This document shows positions 11,863-25,318 of a DNA stretch of 64,000 nt, one piece after another. Location: assembly GCA_951230915.1 (NCBI GenBank), contig OX579642.1, positions 6,200,001 to 6,264,000 on the forward strand. The letters run 5' to 3'. The first letter of the stretch is position 1; each line of letters opens with the position of its first letter. The position numbers and the translations under genes are program-made. The DNA comes from Antitrichia curtipendula (Eukaryota > Streptophyta > Bryopsida > Hypnales > Leucodontaceae). A model generated the notes under the pieces. It ran no database searches. It was given only the letters and a program-made list of their open reading frames with translations, and had not been told where the DNA came from.

Positions 11863-13859
11863 TTCACACTTGCGGTTTTACGTAGTTTTTTATTATGAAA
11901 AAAAGTGACAATGAGGCAAATTAAATCATGATAGGGAAAAAGGGGTTCACACTGCTGCCTGGCCTTTTTTGAAACAAACCTTCGCCCCCCGCTTCTAGTT
12001 CACTTTGCTTTAGCCTCTCCTTCTCTTGTGTTTCACTTTTTACTTCATATCAATGAGTTTCTCTTACAATTTTTTAACATTGCTATCATGTTGTGGTTTC
12101 TCTCTTGTTTCAGTCTTCCCCTTTGCCTCGTTGAAATTGTTGGGCATTTATTGCTTCTTTCTTTTGTAGCAGACCGTGATGTGTTTTAGAAATTGTAGAG
12201 TAATTTTTTCTGTTTCGGTAGTGTGTGGGAATCATCATCCGATTTATCAACATTTAGAGTTTGCTCCATTGTTAACATGTTGTTGCCACTTTCACATCGT
12301 TTCAGAAGGTCAAAATTGTCATTGCCACTCTTTATCATCACTCCATTTGGTGAGTTTTGGGATATGCGAAAATAGTCAATTTCACTTGCAGGTAGTCTTT
12401 GAATTGTCAATTTAGCGTTGCTACACTGTCTTAAGTTTATTTCCATTTCTGATCAACACAACAGTGAATGTTCGGTGAACAAAATTGAATTAGGATTCAA
12501 GTGCAATGTTTTTGAGTAAACGCTCGCTTCCTTCAAAAGTGGCATTGCAATTGATATATTCTCTTGTGTTTTCCTTTGAGTAGATTTTGCAAAGGATTTG
12601 ACCGTTGTGCACATTGTGCTACCATGGACACTAGGATAGATGCACATTCAGGAGTGACCTTAGGCGCCTGGTTGCTTCTTCAACTTTTGACTCCATCACA
12701 CACTACCATCTTGTATTTTCTTACCTCCTCCCATTGTGGAAGCCAAGGATGTGATGGATGCCTTCATTGAAATTGTGGAAAACCTTGGACAATCTATAGA
12801 GGATCCACTTGCTATTATGTGGTTGTGCTTGCAGAATTTTTGTTTGGTTACTTCCATCCATATCTTCTATGATGACTTCAAGTTCTAGGTTAAATCCCGT
12901 TCTACCACATGGTTCTCCAAATTCCTTATGAGCATGGTTCTTCTGGTCCCTTATGAGTCCCTATTTTGTCACTTGGGACTCATGATTTTTTTTGGATTTT
13001 TACAATTTTGAGTATAGTTTTATATACTCCCCCAAAAGAGTGTGAAACCAAAATAGGTATGTCACATGCCAATATAGCATTTGGTCTTCAATAGATAATT
13101 TTCCCTTAATTACAATCAAATCTCGCATGTAAATTTATACAAAGCAAGTATATTAAGTAGAAATTGCCCAAATTGTCTAAATCTATTGTGCATGTAACAT
13201 ATACTGGGTAAATTAGTCCCAAAGAATTCCAGTGAAATCCTTAGGTCGAGTCCCAGAGATAGGTTTCAATTTTCCCATTACGTCAACAAAATAGTAGAAA
13301 CTCCAATTATTAGTTTATAAGTGAAGAAAACTCAAGATGGACCAGTGAAGGACATCTACAACCCAAATATAGTGGTTTGAGGTCAAAATCATGTCAGAAG
13401 TCCAACGGCGCAGTTGGTTGGCCAAAATTCCCTTCTATATAAAAGATTTTTTATTCACTAAAATTTAAAGGAGATAGCAAGATTTGATTCTCCTTCTTTG
13501 CATGTGCAAAGTAAGAATGTGAGCTTGCATATCTTTTGTGGAATTCTTTGGGGAGGTTCCACAAAAAAAATCGTAATTGTCTGGTAGCCAAAAGATATTC
13601 TTCCGAATGGTCAATTACCCAAAATTAACAATGGAAAATTTGTAGGAATTATCTAGGGTGCAGTAAAATCTCATTAAAAATTAAAAAATATATTTTTTAT
13701 GTTAATAAAATGCTTCAACAAGTTTCAAAAGATTTTGATAGCCAAAAGTACCCAAACTAGTAAGATTCTTCAAATTCAATAAATTTGAAGAAAGTTTATG
13801 GAGTTAACCCTTCATTGACTAAGGGGACAAAAAGTGTCCTCATATAGTTTGAAGTCCAA

Positions 13860-14350
13860 TTCAAAGTGTTGTAACTTTTGCATCCAATGTTAAAATTCAA
13901 TTAAACTTATTGGAAAAGTTGCACTCTCTCTTCTAATTTACATGGTAAAATTTTCATATCAATCCAAGATGTACTGATTTCTTGGAAGCCAATCAAAGTT
14001 TGCAAATTCAATTTGAGTTCACCAAACTACATTTGAAGGTTGCAACTTTGGGGGCTTGTATCTCCTTCATCTAATGTTTGGTTTCAATCAAATTTGTTGG
14101 ATTATGTTTTCCTTGAAGTCTAGTTACTGTGATAAAATTTTCATGTTAATCCAAGTTGTTTTGAATGTTTGGGAACAACTCGAAGTTCAAAATCCCGACA
14201 TTTTTTGGATTACAGTGATCTTCGGCGGCTTGTTTCTTCTTCATACAATGTTAGTTTCCAATAAAAATTTTTGTAAAAGTTGCACATATTAGTCTAATTT
14301 ATGTGGCTAAAATTTCACATCAATCCACGAAGTTATGAGTGACTGAGAAG
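13860..14350. repeat. Degenerate tandem repeat, unit about 180 bp
   Basis: AAAATTTTCAT.TCAATCCAA variants occur at about 13947, 14134 and 14309, each preceded by a similar GTTGCA / CTAATTTA(C/T)(A/G)TGG stretch. Three diverged units are visible. Confidence 0.55.
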
Positions 14351-15599
14351 CATTTTAGTAGAAGGGGGATCAGCTTTAGATGTGTTTTTTGCAACTGTTC
14401 TTGCTATTGAAAGTCATTTTGTAGACACAATAAGTCAATTCAATTATAAGTTTTTTTTACCAGTGTGTTTGTATAATGGTTTTGAATCACTATATAGTTT
14501 AATTTGTATTCATTTGAGTTTAGAAATCAAATTTCACCTCTAAATGAATTGCTAGGAAAATTTCAGCATCCCTTTTGAAAACAAAAACATTATAATCTTG
14601 CAATCTACTTGGCCACATGACTCCAATTTGATTCACATCAACTACAACACATACACTGTAAGATTGTATCAGGTTGAGATCTCTATAATTGAGTGAAATT
14701 TAGATCTATAACACTTGAAAAACAATGTTCTTTTTGAACTCAAACAGGCCTTAGGCGATGAAGGGTTAACCAACGTTATGGGGGCAAGGTCTTTTTTTAC
14801 TTCCTTATACCTACTAAAGAGCCTAGGCTAGTTATTTTTCATAGAAAACCCAAACTCCCAAAGTTAAATTTTTAACCCTCTTTGGTATGAAGTTGGCACT
14901 AGGTTTCGTTGCATTTTTGCATAGGGAAAAGAAGAAGAGAGACCAAACTAAAATGGCCTTTTGAAGCCAATGGCGCAATCTGTTTGTGATTTGGAGTCTT
15001 TATTCAAAAGTTAGGATTTGGACCAAAGTAGGAAGTCAAAAATTGGGAATTTAGATGAAAATCTTAGTTGATAAGATTATCATTAAGAAACGAGAGAAGG
15101 TGAGCGCTCTTGGGAGAATATTTAAAGTCACCCCTTTTCCTCTCAAAACACCCCTTTTGTACCCCTTGTAGCCATTTTCAGGGTTTATTAACACATTGAT
15201 CCATTTAATTGTTTTTTTTGGCCATTTTTTAGCCAAAGTAGCAAATGCATGTTTTTGGAGAATTTTAAGCTCCAATTGTTTCTATTTCTACAAACTTTGA
15301 AGGACTTAGGGGTTCATTTGGGTTGTATTTTTTAATTTGTACTAATTTTTGTAATTGTTTGTACAAGTTTTTGTTGAAGTTTTGTTGGAGGCTTGTTTTT
15401 TGTACTAATCCTAAAGCATCTCCCCTCCATACCTTGGTGATGCTGCTTAAGGGGTCCTTTAGTGTCATATGTTGTTGAATTTTGTACTAACTAAGGTCCA
15501 CTAACTTGTGTTATGTTTTTTATTTGTTTTTTGTATTAATCTTTGTACTAATGTGATGTACCACTACATTGCATGATGTTGTACTAACCTTGTCCAAAT

Positions 15600-15780
15600 T
15601 TCTCTATAGTTTGCCCATGGTTATCCACCGTGGTGAAGCTTTGACTCTAGAAGTTTTGAACTTCTTTAGAATTTGGAGTTTAGCCAAACCACAACAAAGC
15701 TTTGATCCTAGAGGTTTTGAAACTTGTTTAGAAATTAGACTCTAGCCAAACCATGGCGAAGCTTTGACCCTAGAGGTGTG
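15600..15780. repeat. Tandem repeat, unit about 63 bp, three copies
   Basis: AAGCTTTGA(C/T)(C/T)CTAGA(A/G)GTTTTGAA recurs near 15634, 15697 and 15760, linked by AGCCAAACCA. Copies differ at several bases. Confidence 0.7.
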
Positions 15781-16100
15781 TTAGAAACATTCACCAACTA
15801 AAAAGTCACACTTTTTGCAAAAATCTCCGAATTGTAGAAACCATTTGTTGATATTGTTTAACAAATTTGGTGCGATGTTTGTTGGCAAAAAATCTTTTTC
15901 ATGAAATTTTCAAATCACCACGAATTTTTGAAAAAAAAATGAAGAAAATTCATATGAAATACAAAACATGTTAAAAAGAAAATCTGAAAAATCTCAGAGT
16001 AGAACATTACTAATAGTGTCCTCAGCGTCGTCGTTTCAGGGTTACCGGTAAAAAGTTCGCCGTTTCCACGGATGGGGATCCAAAACGGGCACCCTAAGTT

Positions 16101-16821
16101 AGATGAGAGGATAGATGGAGGGCAATGGTGAGCCACTCAAATCACTGTACGTGGCTCGAGCATCTGCGTCCACATTGAGAGCCAGCCCCAGTCGCCCCAG
16201 CCGCAGGCCCTCTTTCGCTTTTGCCACATTCAGTTTCTAAATCTTCAATCCTGTCAATCCTGTCAATCTCTCGCCATCTCGAACTCCACCAACCTTTCAT
16301 GGTTCACATGTCTTGCAGCCGATAGTTGTGCAAACGTTTTTCTTACAACCCAAAGTTGGCGAATTGCGTTCCAATTCTGTCTTGCAGTATGAAGTTTGCT
16401 AAATCATCTTAGCTTCTCTTCCAGTTGGTATGCGAGGAGAGATAGCAGTTTAGAACTCGAAAAAGGTTTGACGAGTGGTTCGAGGGATTGATTACGGGGA
16501 TTGCCATTCGACGATGCACGTGCTTGTCGAGCTTGCAAGCTAGTTAGAAACAATCCTGTTTTTGATGAATTGGGTACTTGCTATTCTAGCGGAGGCAAGC
16601 AATTTGCATTTTGCGAGAGACTTCATGGTGTCAACGGGGCGGATTGTCGCTGTGACCCAATGTGGATGGAGTGAAATTCAGTATTAGGATCGGTTGAAGC
16701 GAACTAGTACTCTCGGTAGGAGGTCAGAATCTCCTGAAGTATAAGAGAGGGCGAGGTTTGAGAAGTTGAGAGGTTTTCAAGAGTTTGAGAGATTTGGGAG
16801 TTTTGGGGAGTAGAGTTCGCA
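16101..16821 (+). other. Likely promoter and 5' leader of PSY
   Basis: G+C content rises sharply from about 16130, and stretches such as CGTGGCTCGAGCATCTGCG and CCCCAGTCGCCCCAGCCGCA appear. This is the usual signature of promoter and leader in this window (compare the regions before the dehydrogenase gene and CDC45). I cannot place the transcription start. Confidence 0.4.
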
Positions 16822-19800
16822 ATGCAGACGGTGGGATTCCGAGCCGCGACGAGCGCGACCTGCTTGTGCTGGCGCGATGGTGGTTTCCTTGCGGGCACTT
16901 CGAGCTCTTCTGATGGGACTGCCACATGGTTGTCCGTTCGCCGCAAAAAACCCGCGACGGGCTCCTCTCGCGCAGTTTTGAGCCAGCGCGAAGCTGCGAC
17001 AGTGCGCGCGCAGTCCAGCACGCTTTCGGAGCCTGCGGGCCGGGAGTTTCCCTCGGCCGAGCAGAAGGTTTCCGAGGCCGTGGCCAAGCAGGTGGCCATC
17101 GTGGAACGCGAGCAGTCGCGCAGCCGGAGTTTTGTGGACGACGTCCGCCCCGATTTCACGCCAGTTAGCAGCCTCGAAATTCTGGAGGAAGCTTACGTCC
17201 GCTGCGGCGAGGTTTGCGCCGAGTATGCCAAGACTTTCTACCTCGGTACGTCGCCATAGCCACCAACTTTTCACTTTTGCTGCAATGGGGATTCATCATG
17301 GTGCAGGTTTCCTGTGAAACTATAAATGTGGGTCATGTCTTCATGTTGCTCGCCACGTAAAGAAGAGGCTCCATTAATAATACAAATCATTAGATTCTCC
17401 GTTGACTATACAGATGAACTTCATTTTCTGGGAAGGGTGCAAACTCTTAATCTATGGACATTTAGCTTTTTGCAATTGATTTTTAGCTTAACACATACTG
17501 TTTTAGATGACACAAGGATTCTAGTTTGTTATGAGGAAAGGCTCAAAGTTCACCTGTATGGTGAATGGAACCTCTCCCTTGCTGTATGGTGAACGGAGAC
17601 ATTGCATTACTGCAGCTGTTCTCATCTTTCTGCATTGGAAACCGAGATGCAGATTAGTGCCGTGGTTGCTAATCCTCATCACATGGTTTCACTTGTTTAG
17701 AATTTTCCGAGCTCTTTGTGATAATTCTAACAGAGATTTGAATTCGTTTATTCAATTTGAGTCTACATTGGAGAAGGGTGCAAATGTGCAAATGCTAACT
17801 TTTTTTTCTCTCTTCTTTTTTATTCGTTTCTGCAGGAACCAAGTTGATGACTCCTGAGAGGCAACGGGCGATCTGGGCGATCTACGTGTGGTGTCGAAGA
17901 ACTGATGAGCTTGTGGACGGACCAAATGCATCTCGCATCACGCCCACCGCGCTCGACAGGTGGGAAGATCGACTGGAGGACATCTTCCGCGGACAGCCTT
18001 ATGACATGCTTGATGCGGCTCTTGCAGACACCGTCTCCAAGTTTCCTGTTGATATTCAGGTACTGCTCCTTTGTTGCATCCTGGGAAGCATAAGCAATGT
18101 ATGGAGCTCATGTTTGAAGTCCTTGAAGCCTAATCTTATGTACCGGTATGCTTTTTTGCAGCTTCCTTAGAAGCAAAATCAATCTAGGAATCTCATTTTT
18201 GAAATCCCTGAAAACTAATCTTATGTATCGATATTCTGAGAGTGCGTGTAATGACACATACGGTCCTGAATTGATTTTCCTGTTTTATGTTGGCAGCCCT
18301 TCCGAGACATGATCGATGGGATGAGGATGGACCTGGTGAAATCACGGTACGCCAATTTCGATGAGCTCTACTTGTACTGCTACAACGTGGCCGGCACTGT
18401 GGGTTTGATGAGCGTCCCTGTCATGGGCATTGACCCGGTGTCCAAGGCCACCACGCAAAGTGTGTACAGCGGAGCCTTAGCATTGGGGATCGCGAATCAG
18501 CTCACCAATATCTTGCGAGACGTTGGAGAAGAGTGAGTGCATTTCTCCATGTACCCATCTTTGAGGACTGTCTGCATTGTAGGAATACCAATTCACGCAC
18601 ACTTTTCTCATCAATACCAGCAAAATTCTACTTTTGAAATTGCTTTGTAATGGTCGTTGCTCATTATACTCTTGACACTTTTGAAGGCAAGTGCCAACTG
18701 AAAGTTAGTTCGAGCAAAGTCATGTTGAATCAGTGGACAGTGGCTCATTGGTCTCAGTTGTTTTATGGAGCTCAACTTTGCAGAAGGTGTCAGTGATTCC
18801 TTATTATGTCAACTGAGAAGGGTGGTCAGCAAGAGTTCTTTAGAATGTCATGCTGACAGGTGTAATTGTTTACTTGTGGGCTCTTTTTATGATAGTGCAC
18901 GGAGGGGAAGAATTTACCTGCCACAAGACGAATTGGCTCGGTTTGGCTTGACGGATGAGGACATCATGGCTGGAAAAGTTACCGACAAGTGGAGGGCTTT
19001 CATGAAAGATCAAATCAAGAGAGCTCGTGTGTTCTTTCAACAAGCCGAGAACAGTGTGCGTGAATTGGACAATGACAGCCGCTGGCCAGTACGTCAATGA
19101 CCACCTTCTGGTTCCCATATCAATTTAATCTAATCCAACATAATGTAACCTAATTTCTTAAATCACCAATTCCTTCCCATCAAATTTGCAATCGACTCAT
19201 GCTCCTGACAATCTGAAGTCCACATAACAAACTTTCTGGGCCAATTTTGATGGTATTCTGATTCTATCCATCGTCTTCCGCAAAAAAAATTGGGTTCTTT
19301 GTCAATCAGATCGCTCATGTGGCGATCAAGCACAACATTAAAACTGCTATTTATGCAAATTTTAATTTTGCCATGCATGTGTCCAATTGCGTGACATACT
19401 TCACCTTAATAAGTAAGAGGAGTCATGCTTCCATTGTGAACATATCCAGAATTTTCATTTAACTTTGTAGAAATATGGCGATTTTATCTAAAATGTACTC
19501 CATAGATCTTTGTGATGGATTATCCTCCTCACAACTGATGAGGTTGGTTTTTTACGATTTTTTGACACTGATCCGTTTATCCGTTTATCCGATTTGTGCT
19601 GGACACCAACGTATCACTCTAGGAATCCATGTTGGCTCCCATGCCAATTGTGAAAGCTCAAGCTAAAGATTATCGTGCAAGTTTTGAATCAGTCTTGACT
19701 CTTTGTGTGGTGTTTTGCATCAGGTGTGGTCAGCGCTGCTCCTGTACCAACAAATCCTGGACGCCCTTGAGGCCAACGACTACGACAACTTCACGAAAAG

Positions 19801-19909
19801 GGCTTACGTGAACAAGTGGCAGAAGTTCGCCACGCTGCCCGTCGCTTACGGCCGTGCACTGGTGAAGCCGCCAGCCGCGCCAGCCTCGTCACGGTTGGTG
19901 CGCTCGTAG
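16822..19909 (+). CDS. PSY: Phytoene synthase
   Basis: Condenses two geranylgeranyl diphosphates into phytoene, the first committed and usually rate-limiting step of carotenoid synthesis, in the plastid. Exons: 16822-17245, 17836-18059, 18297-18532, 18896-19088, 19724-19909; 1263 nt, 420 aa, all GT-AG and in phase. Residues 1-110 are Ser/Thr/Arg-rich, consistent with a plastid transit peptide. The catalytic core begins near [18 protein letters not shown]. The first Asp-rich motif is DELVD (165-169). The squalene/phytoene synthase signatures [12 protein letters not shown] and [17 protein letters not shown] follow, with the second Asp-rich motif DVGED at 291-295 split across the exon 3/4 junction. 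The length suits plant PSY. It is transcribed toward the convergent PIS gene about 1.1 kb away. All key residues are present, so I expect an active enzyme. The start is the first ATG of the open frame. Confidence 0.95.
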
Positions 19910-21003
19910 TCATGCGCTTCCCTTGTATTGTAAAGTACTGATCATTCAACTCGTCGGAAAACATAATTTTTTTCATCTCAGCCATCAAGGAATGCCAGGG
20001 TTTGACAACTTCGAATTCAATCAGCAGAGGAAGAGAGGGGTTTAGGGAAATGGGAAGGTAGAGGAGGCTTTGTGAACACCGTCTCTCAATTCTGGAGAGA
20101 CTGATCGACCATTGATTTGCACACTTGGCCATGCTGAACGTGGGCGTTTGTGCCTTCAACTACAGTAAAGATCGAACTACGAATGTAAAAGATTCTCCCA
20201 GCGTTCACTTACTGCGTTGAGAGATTGTCCTTCGTCTTGAAATGAACTCCATTGAGGTTATGGTTTTGTGTTAAATTTGTATTACTTGTAATGCATTTGA
20301 ATTAGTTTTTCAATGTAATTTATGTTTGTTTTGATACAAATTCAATGTAATCATTTCAAACCATAAGTAGTTTCTTCCTAGAAGTTACTATAGGTGTCTA
20401 TTTTGGGATGAATGCAACAACCGTCATCACTATGAGCATATCTATTACGTACGTATTGTTTTTAGGTAACAGAGATCAAGAACAACCTATCATTACTTGG
20501 TATGGGAATATGGCAGAACTACCCATAGTTGACCATTTAAGTGATTCTGTGCATGTTCTGAAGCAGTTGGAGGCAATATAAATTTACTATCCTATAGAAA
20601 GATAGGATTGCCAATTTTTTGGATTTATTTTCCTCAAATTCAAATTACTAGGAATTCTGGTAGTCAAAAGTTGGCCTCAACTCATACCCAATATACAGTC
20701 TTCTAACTCCAATCATTACTTCCTACTTTCTTGCTCACTATAGTACATCAAGACATGTGTCATGACCTTATAGTCCCAACCTTGCAAAGGAGAAAAAATC
20801 ACATTCCGAAGTTTGGTTGAAGATTTGTTCCAATCTTGGTTGGAAATAGCTGCAGCCTACAAGTTGGATACCAGGGCCTAGTTGATAATGGGTGGTTCTA
20901 CCATAATACCATTGTGAAGTCTTCAATCAAACTCTTCACACGACAAGCTAATCAATACAAAACCACAACTGCTAGTCTGTCTGAATAAGTAAAAGAAAAT
21001 CCG
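19910..21003. other. Convergent spacer between PSY and PIS
   Basis: This 1.1 kb holds the 3' ends of both genes. ATGTAATTTATGTTTGTTTTG-like sequence near 20310 is a plausible PSY poly-A region. No other gene is seen. Confidence 0.55.
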
Positions 21004-24000
21004 CTACTGGCTCTTGGAACTTCGCTGCTGGATGTCGTAGTTTACGCAAACATCTGCTGCTGTCTTCATCTGTGACAATCAGACAGAAATTTCCAAGTTC
21101 AGTAAACCTGGTTCAAGATGAGATCATATAGGTCAACTAGTTTGTACTCTAGAGGACCTGCAGGAGGAAACCCAGCGTATTTAAGGGTTTTCTTCCTCCA
21201 GATCAGAAGCTTTGAAGAGTAAAGACGATCCCCATCCTGGTTTTACGATGTTCTTTAAAGACCCTCATTAGTCGCACACCTTGTGCAGCGGAGTTAGTAG
21301 GAATTGAAGTAAAGCACGAACGACTGCTAGGCTACTGGCTGTCCTGCCCAGGGTGTAGTAAATGATCACAAAAACACGTCCTCTTGGGGGTATCTCATTG
21401 ACCTTAGTTTTAAAAAATACACTAGAGTACATATATTTGGATAGCATTTTCGTCGCCTTGAATACCCTTTAGAAAAGCACAAACAAACCAAGAAAGTACC
21501 TGAACGAGATTAATAAGTTGCTTGATTGCACAGCCAGGTAATGCAATGGCTAATAAAATCCCATAGACTGTCTTGTTAGTAACAGCATGTCTCGTCACCT
21601 GCAAGGTCAAAAAAACAAAAAATCTACCTGCATCAATTAACCGGTTCCAGATTTGTTAGCAACCTCTGGATGGATAAAGAGCAAAAGCATTCGACAATGA
21701 AGTGAGGGGAGCACCTCATAGGGACTTCCGATGTTTCCATCAGCAGCAAGCATGTAGAGAAGAATATAAGCAACCTGTTCCACAGCCCCCCACAAGAACT
21801 CTGGTGAGCTCGGCACATTTCAAACTTATCACTAAACGTCATAATATTCAGACAATTGAGACTGTTCATCAAATACAATCAAAGCCGCGTAACTTCTGCA
21901 ATTGTAACTTTATACCTCAGCCCCAATGCAACAGTATCCCATGAAGTAGCGATGCTGATAATATAGACGAAGCAAAGTGCTCTTGCTGTCACCCATGTCC
22001 TTATGGCTTGCCTTGCTCGACAAGTGGGTACTGGGAAAAAAAAGGAAACAATCCAATATAATTAACATCCATTTTTCACAGTATATAGAATTGTAGAGTA
22101 TTAAAAAATAGTACTTGAATAGAAAACATACCTGAACATTTGAAGCCAATGGCTGGATATGTCCAGGGCAAGAAGCCCAAGGAACAATCCGTAGTGGGTC
22201 CTACTCAGATAGAAACAGGACAACCTAGAGTCAGCAGGTAATACGGGACCACATAATCGTCAGTGGTATGTGAACTCAATTTGAAACCACTCGAAATGAT
22301 TAGAAACATCTCAAAAAGTGTACCTCTGAAGTATTCAGATAAGCAGTATCCAATTTCATTCACTCATTAGCAACAAAAACTAAACAGTAAATTTTCCATT
22401 GATGAGGAAAACTTACTTATAAAAATGCGTGAGAAGTACCAAGAGAGCAGCAGTGCTCACCCTACATAAATGGCAAATCAGGATCAAGAACGTCAGCAGA
22501 GTTCTCTTTATACGATTCCTATCTTGTGAGGTCAAATCATACTGTGAGGATTTATAAGCTGCAAGAATCTATTAATACTCACTTGGGTAGTCTGAATATT
22601 AGACACTCCAAGAATGACCTACAGTAAATATTGCAATCTAGAAAATTTTCATCAAAACCAGCGGAATTACCTGTCAGTCATCATGTCCAAAACTGCTCCA
22701 AACGTTGACTCTGGGACAGGCAATCAACAGAAGAATCTCAGAAGCATGAGCACCAGTGAAATCACAGCCTTATGATACCAAAGCAAATTACTGGAGCCAG
22801 CGTATGGACTGATTGGAAACTTGCATTGGAAATTGCAAATTCAGAAAAAAACAAGGTAACTCACATCATTTCAAATAATTAGCTCAGAAGTACATACTCT
22901 GGTTGAACATGCGAGCAAAGCGGCCATCCAGTTCATCACATACGAAGCTGCAGGAACCCAAGCAAGATCAAACAGTCATCCCTGAAACAATTTAAATGTA
23001 TCTATGCAAGTCAAAGAATGCCGAAATCTAGTACCTCTTTACTAGTTTCCTATATACAACTAATGAACACATGCTCCAATTGGCATTCATTATCATAAGA
23101 ATAGAGTCCGGCATTTGAAATTACAGATTGTCACATTGGTATTAACTTCTTAGTTCTTCCTTGAATCACATTCTATTTCAACGATATCTAGTCACGATAG
23201 GTGACAACATGCAACACCCTAAAATCTATCACAATGAGTGTATATTGATTTTGAGAGTATTCTTCGCCTTAATTTCAGAACATGTGTTGATTTTAGGTCG
23301 CCTATCATTAAAACTTTGAACCTTGTAATCATAACAAACAGTATATACAAACAACGCATACTTTGCTAACAACAATCAATCAAAAATTTGGTCAGTTTAA
23401 CAATCACAACAATTCTATAGTGTTGCTTCTAGGTGTGGTTACCTGATCAAAGAGATGGTAGAGAGATGTGTTGGTATTCAATTGCACCTTGCAAAGTAAA
23501 GAATTGCAAACAATTCCTTATTCGTGAAAGCTACTCCAAACGCTGCACCATTGGCGATAATCCTTGCATATCCTGTAAGAAAACCATGTCCACTCAATTA
23601 TCAAACACTGGTGCAAAACTCGTGGTAAACACTAAGGTAGAGGTATCTAACAGAGACACATACCCTAAAATTCTACACAATCAGTAAAAATTGATTTTGA
23701 AACCTTGTCATAAGAACTTGTGTCGGATTTAGACCATCTACCAATAAAAATTTGAACCCTTACCCTACCTGCATACAGATTCAAAATACCGCATCCTTAG
23801 GTGCATTTGAATCCTACTTGATTTGCTAACAAGAAAGTTCAAAAGCTTCATCACTGTAATAATAGTAAATATGCTCAGCGTTATAGTTGTCGTTACCTCA
23901 CAGGGACTCCAAAAAAATTAGAGGATACAGAGAGCTACTCACCGATAAGATTGGGGATATAAAGATAAATAGGCCAGCTACTCTGTCTTGGCAGGTCCTC

Positions 24001-24018
24001 GATAGGAGAGTCCTCCAT
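21004..24018 (-). CDS. PIS1: Phosphatidylinositol synthase (CDP-DAG inositol phosphatidyltransferase)
   Basis: Transfers phosphatidate from CDP-diacylglycerol to myo-inositol, making phosphatidylinositol in endoplasmic-reticulum membranes. Exons on the complement, in order: 23943-24018, 23488-23572, 22898-22947, 22671-22710, 22417-22461, 22132-22200, 21916-22030, 21715-21774, 21500-21598, 21004-21069; 705 nt, 234 aa, every junction GT-AG and in phase. The protein starts near SSWPIYLYIPNLIGYARI, the usual PIS beginning. The CDP-alcohol phosphotransferase motif D-x2-DG-x2-AR-x8-G-x3-D-x3-D is complete, from D58 (CDELDG) to D83 (MMTD), split over exons 3 and 4. Later come LALDISSHWLQMF, SHKDMGDSKS, YFMGYCC and the C-terminal ALPGCAIKQLINLVQMKTAADVCVNYD (two pieces joined by an intron). 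Several hydrophobic helices fit a multi-pass protein. Exons of 40, 45 and 50 nt are unusually short. Confidence 0.93.
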
Positions 24019-24734
24019 AGTTTGATCTAATTTCCGACCACAAAATCTTGGGGCTAGATCCAATCTACTTCACCAGGCAATGATAAAATTATACTTCTAT
24101 AATTGGATAGAAGCAATATTGACTTCATCGTACACTCTACTCGTTTTTCGGTAGCCCTATGCGCGCTGGATCTAACAAGCGCAGAGATCAATTTAGCAAG
24201 TACAGTACTTATTGAAATCTCAAATAGATCAACAGTGTGCAAGCACAAATTGAAACCACATTATTCTTCAAAACATCAGAACCCTAGAAAACCTCTGACG
24301 AATTTCTATGAAACAATTCATCCATTGTGCGCATTTAGGTGTGCGCATTTAGAGAACATGTTGGACTGCGGGCAATTTCAGGAACCACTACCATAACGCT
24401 TTCACGGAATTCGCTGAAACCCAGAGTAACAGCTACGGTACCTATTAACAATAGAGGAATTCTCCTGGTGGCATTTGCCATTTATCTTATATTCATCGAG
24501 TGTAGAGATCAAAAATCAGGAACGCGACCTCTTTACAATCTTTCAATGAGAACATTCAACAAACTAGCTAAGACCTTTGCTGCAGACAAAGAATGAGGGA
24601 AAAAGAAACAACGCACAATGCACTCGGACAATGCACTCGCGCTTGCCACCTAAATCTCCAATACTCTTAGAAAATAATGCGAATGATGAAGTGCAAGGGA
24701 ATACGGATTCAGTTTAAAAGTCAATGAGTTCACT
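24019..24734. other. Upstream region of PIS
   Basis: This should contain the PIS promoter and leader (reading leftward). A small direct repeat GTGCGCATTTAG sits twice near 24328-24350. I see no gene here. Confidence 0.45.
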
Positions 24735-25318
24735 ATTTCGAATGTAATATATTAAGTTTAGAATTCAACGAGTTCACTAAAATCGAATGTAAAATTGTGT
24801 TATTACCTCCGCTCTAGAAAGAGGAATGGTATAATCGTCCACGAAAACGTCCTCCACCGCCAAGCGATACAGCCACTACCTTCCCAAACACAACCATCGC
24901 ACCATCCAGGAGCTCATAAGATTGAAAATCCAACCAGCACCACAACAACAATTAAAAAAACAGTAAAACATCAACAATAATACGAAAATTCTAGTTCTCG
25001 TTCACAAACTCTAAATTATGTCGAACTAGACACCTTGGGGTAGAAAAAGACGACGGGGTTGGGATCTTGAATCGATGCTAGCAGCAGATCTTTCGCTTTC
25101 GCTTGCTCTGGACTCCCAGAATCACCACCTGCCGAATTCCTCCAAACAACCACTTCATCAACTCAACAATTGAGCTCCAACGTAGGCATCCACATGCGAG
25201 CAAAAGCAAGCAAGATACAAACTGCAGCAAAAGCATGCAACAAGCATAAAAAAGCAAGTAAGAGAAGACCTTAATCCAGTAGAAATGGCAGAAGAAAGCT
25301 TCGCAAGACTGCGAGTGC
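24735..25318 (-). pseudogene. Partial, broken copy of the BCKDH E1-beta gene (exons 5-7)
   Basis: This minus-strand segment matches 38466-39147 of the intact plus-strand gene, so it is an inverted partial duplicate about 13 kb away. It contains the 3' end of exon 5 (CACTCGCAGTCT.. to ..ATTAAGGTC), intron 5, exon 6, intron 6, exon 7 and a little of intron 7. Because introns are kept it arose by DNA duplication, not by retroposition. The exon 6 copy has indels that shift frame soon after its VVI start and lead to a stop (CTGCTGCTAG region near 25080). The exon 7 copy (24807-24875) is still 69 nt and open. No upstream exons or promoter accompany it, so it is non-functional. Intron 5 in the intact gene carries an extra internal duplication that this copy lacks. 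Confidence 0.88.

Larger units (their letters stand above)
11863..16100. other. Spacer between LINE and PSY
   Basis: Low-complexity AT-rich spacer with two old tandem-repeat patches (13860-14350 and 15600-15780). I see no gene, RNA gene or recognisable element end in the rest. Short open stretches here have no protein character. Confidence 0.55.

Noticed and set aside
16822..17259. Long minus-strand open stretches opposite PSY exon 1
   Set aside because: They are shadows of a G+C-rich coding exon; the plus frame has the conserved phytoene synthase sequence and correct splice phase.
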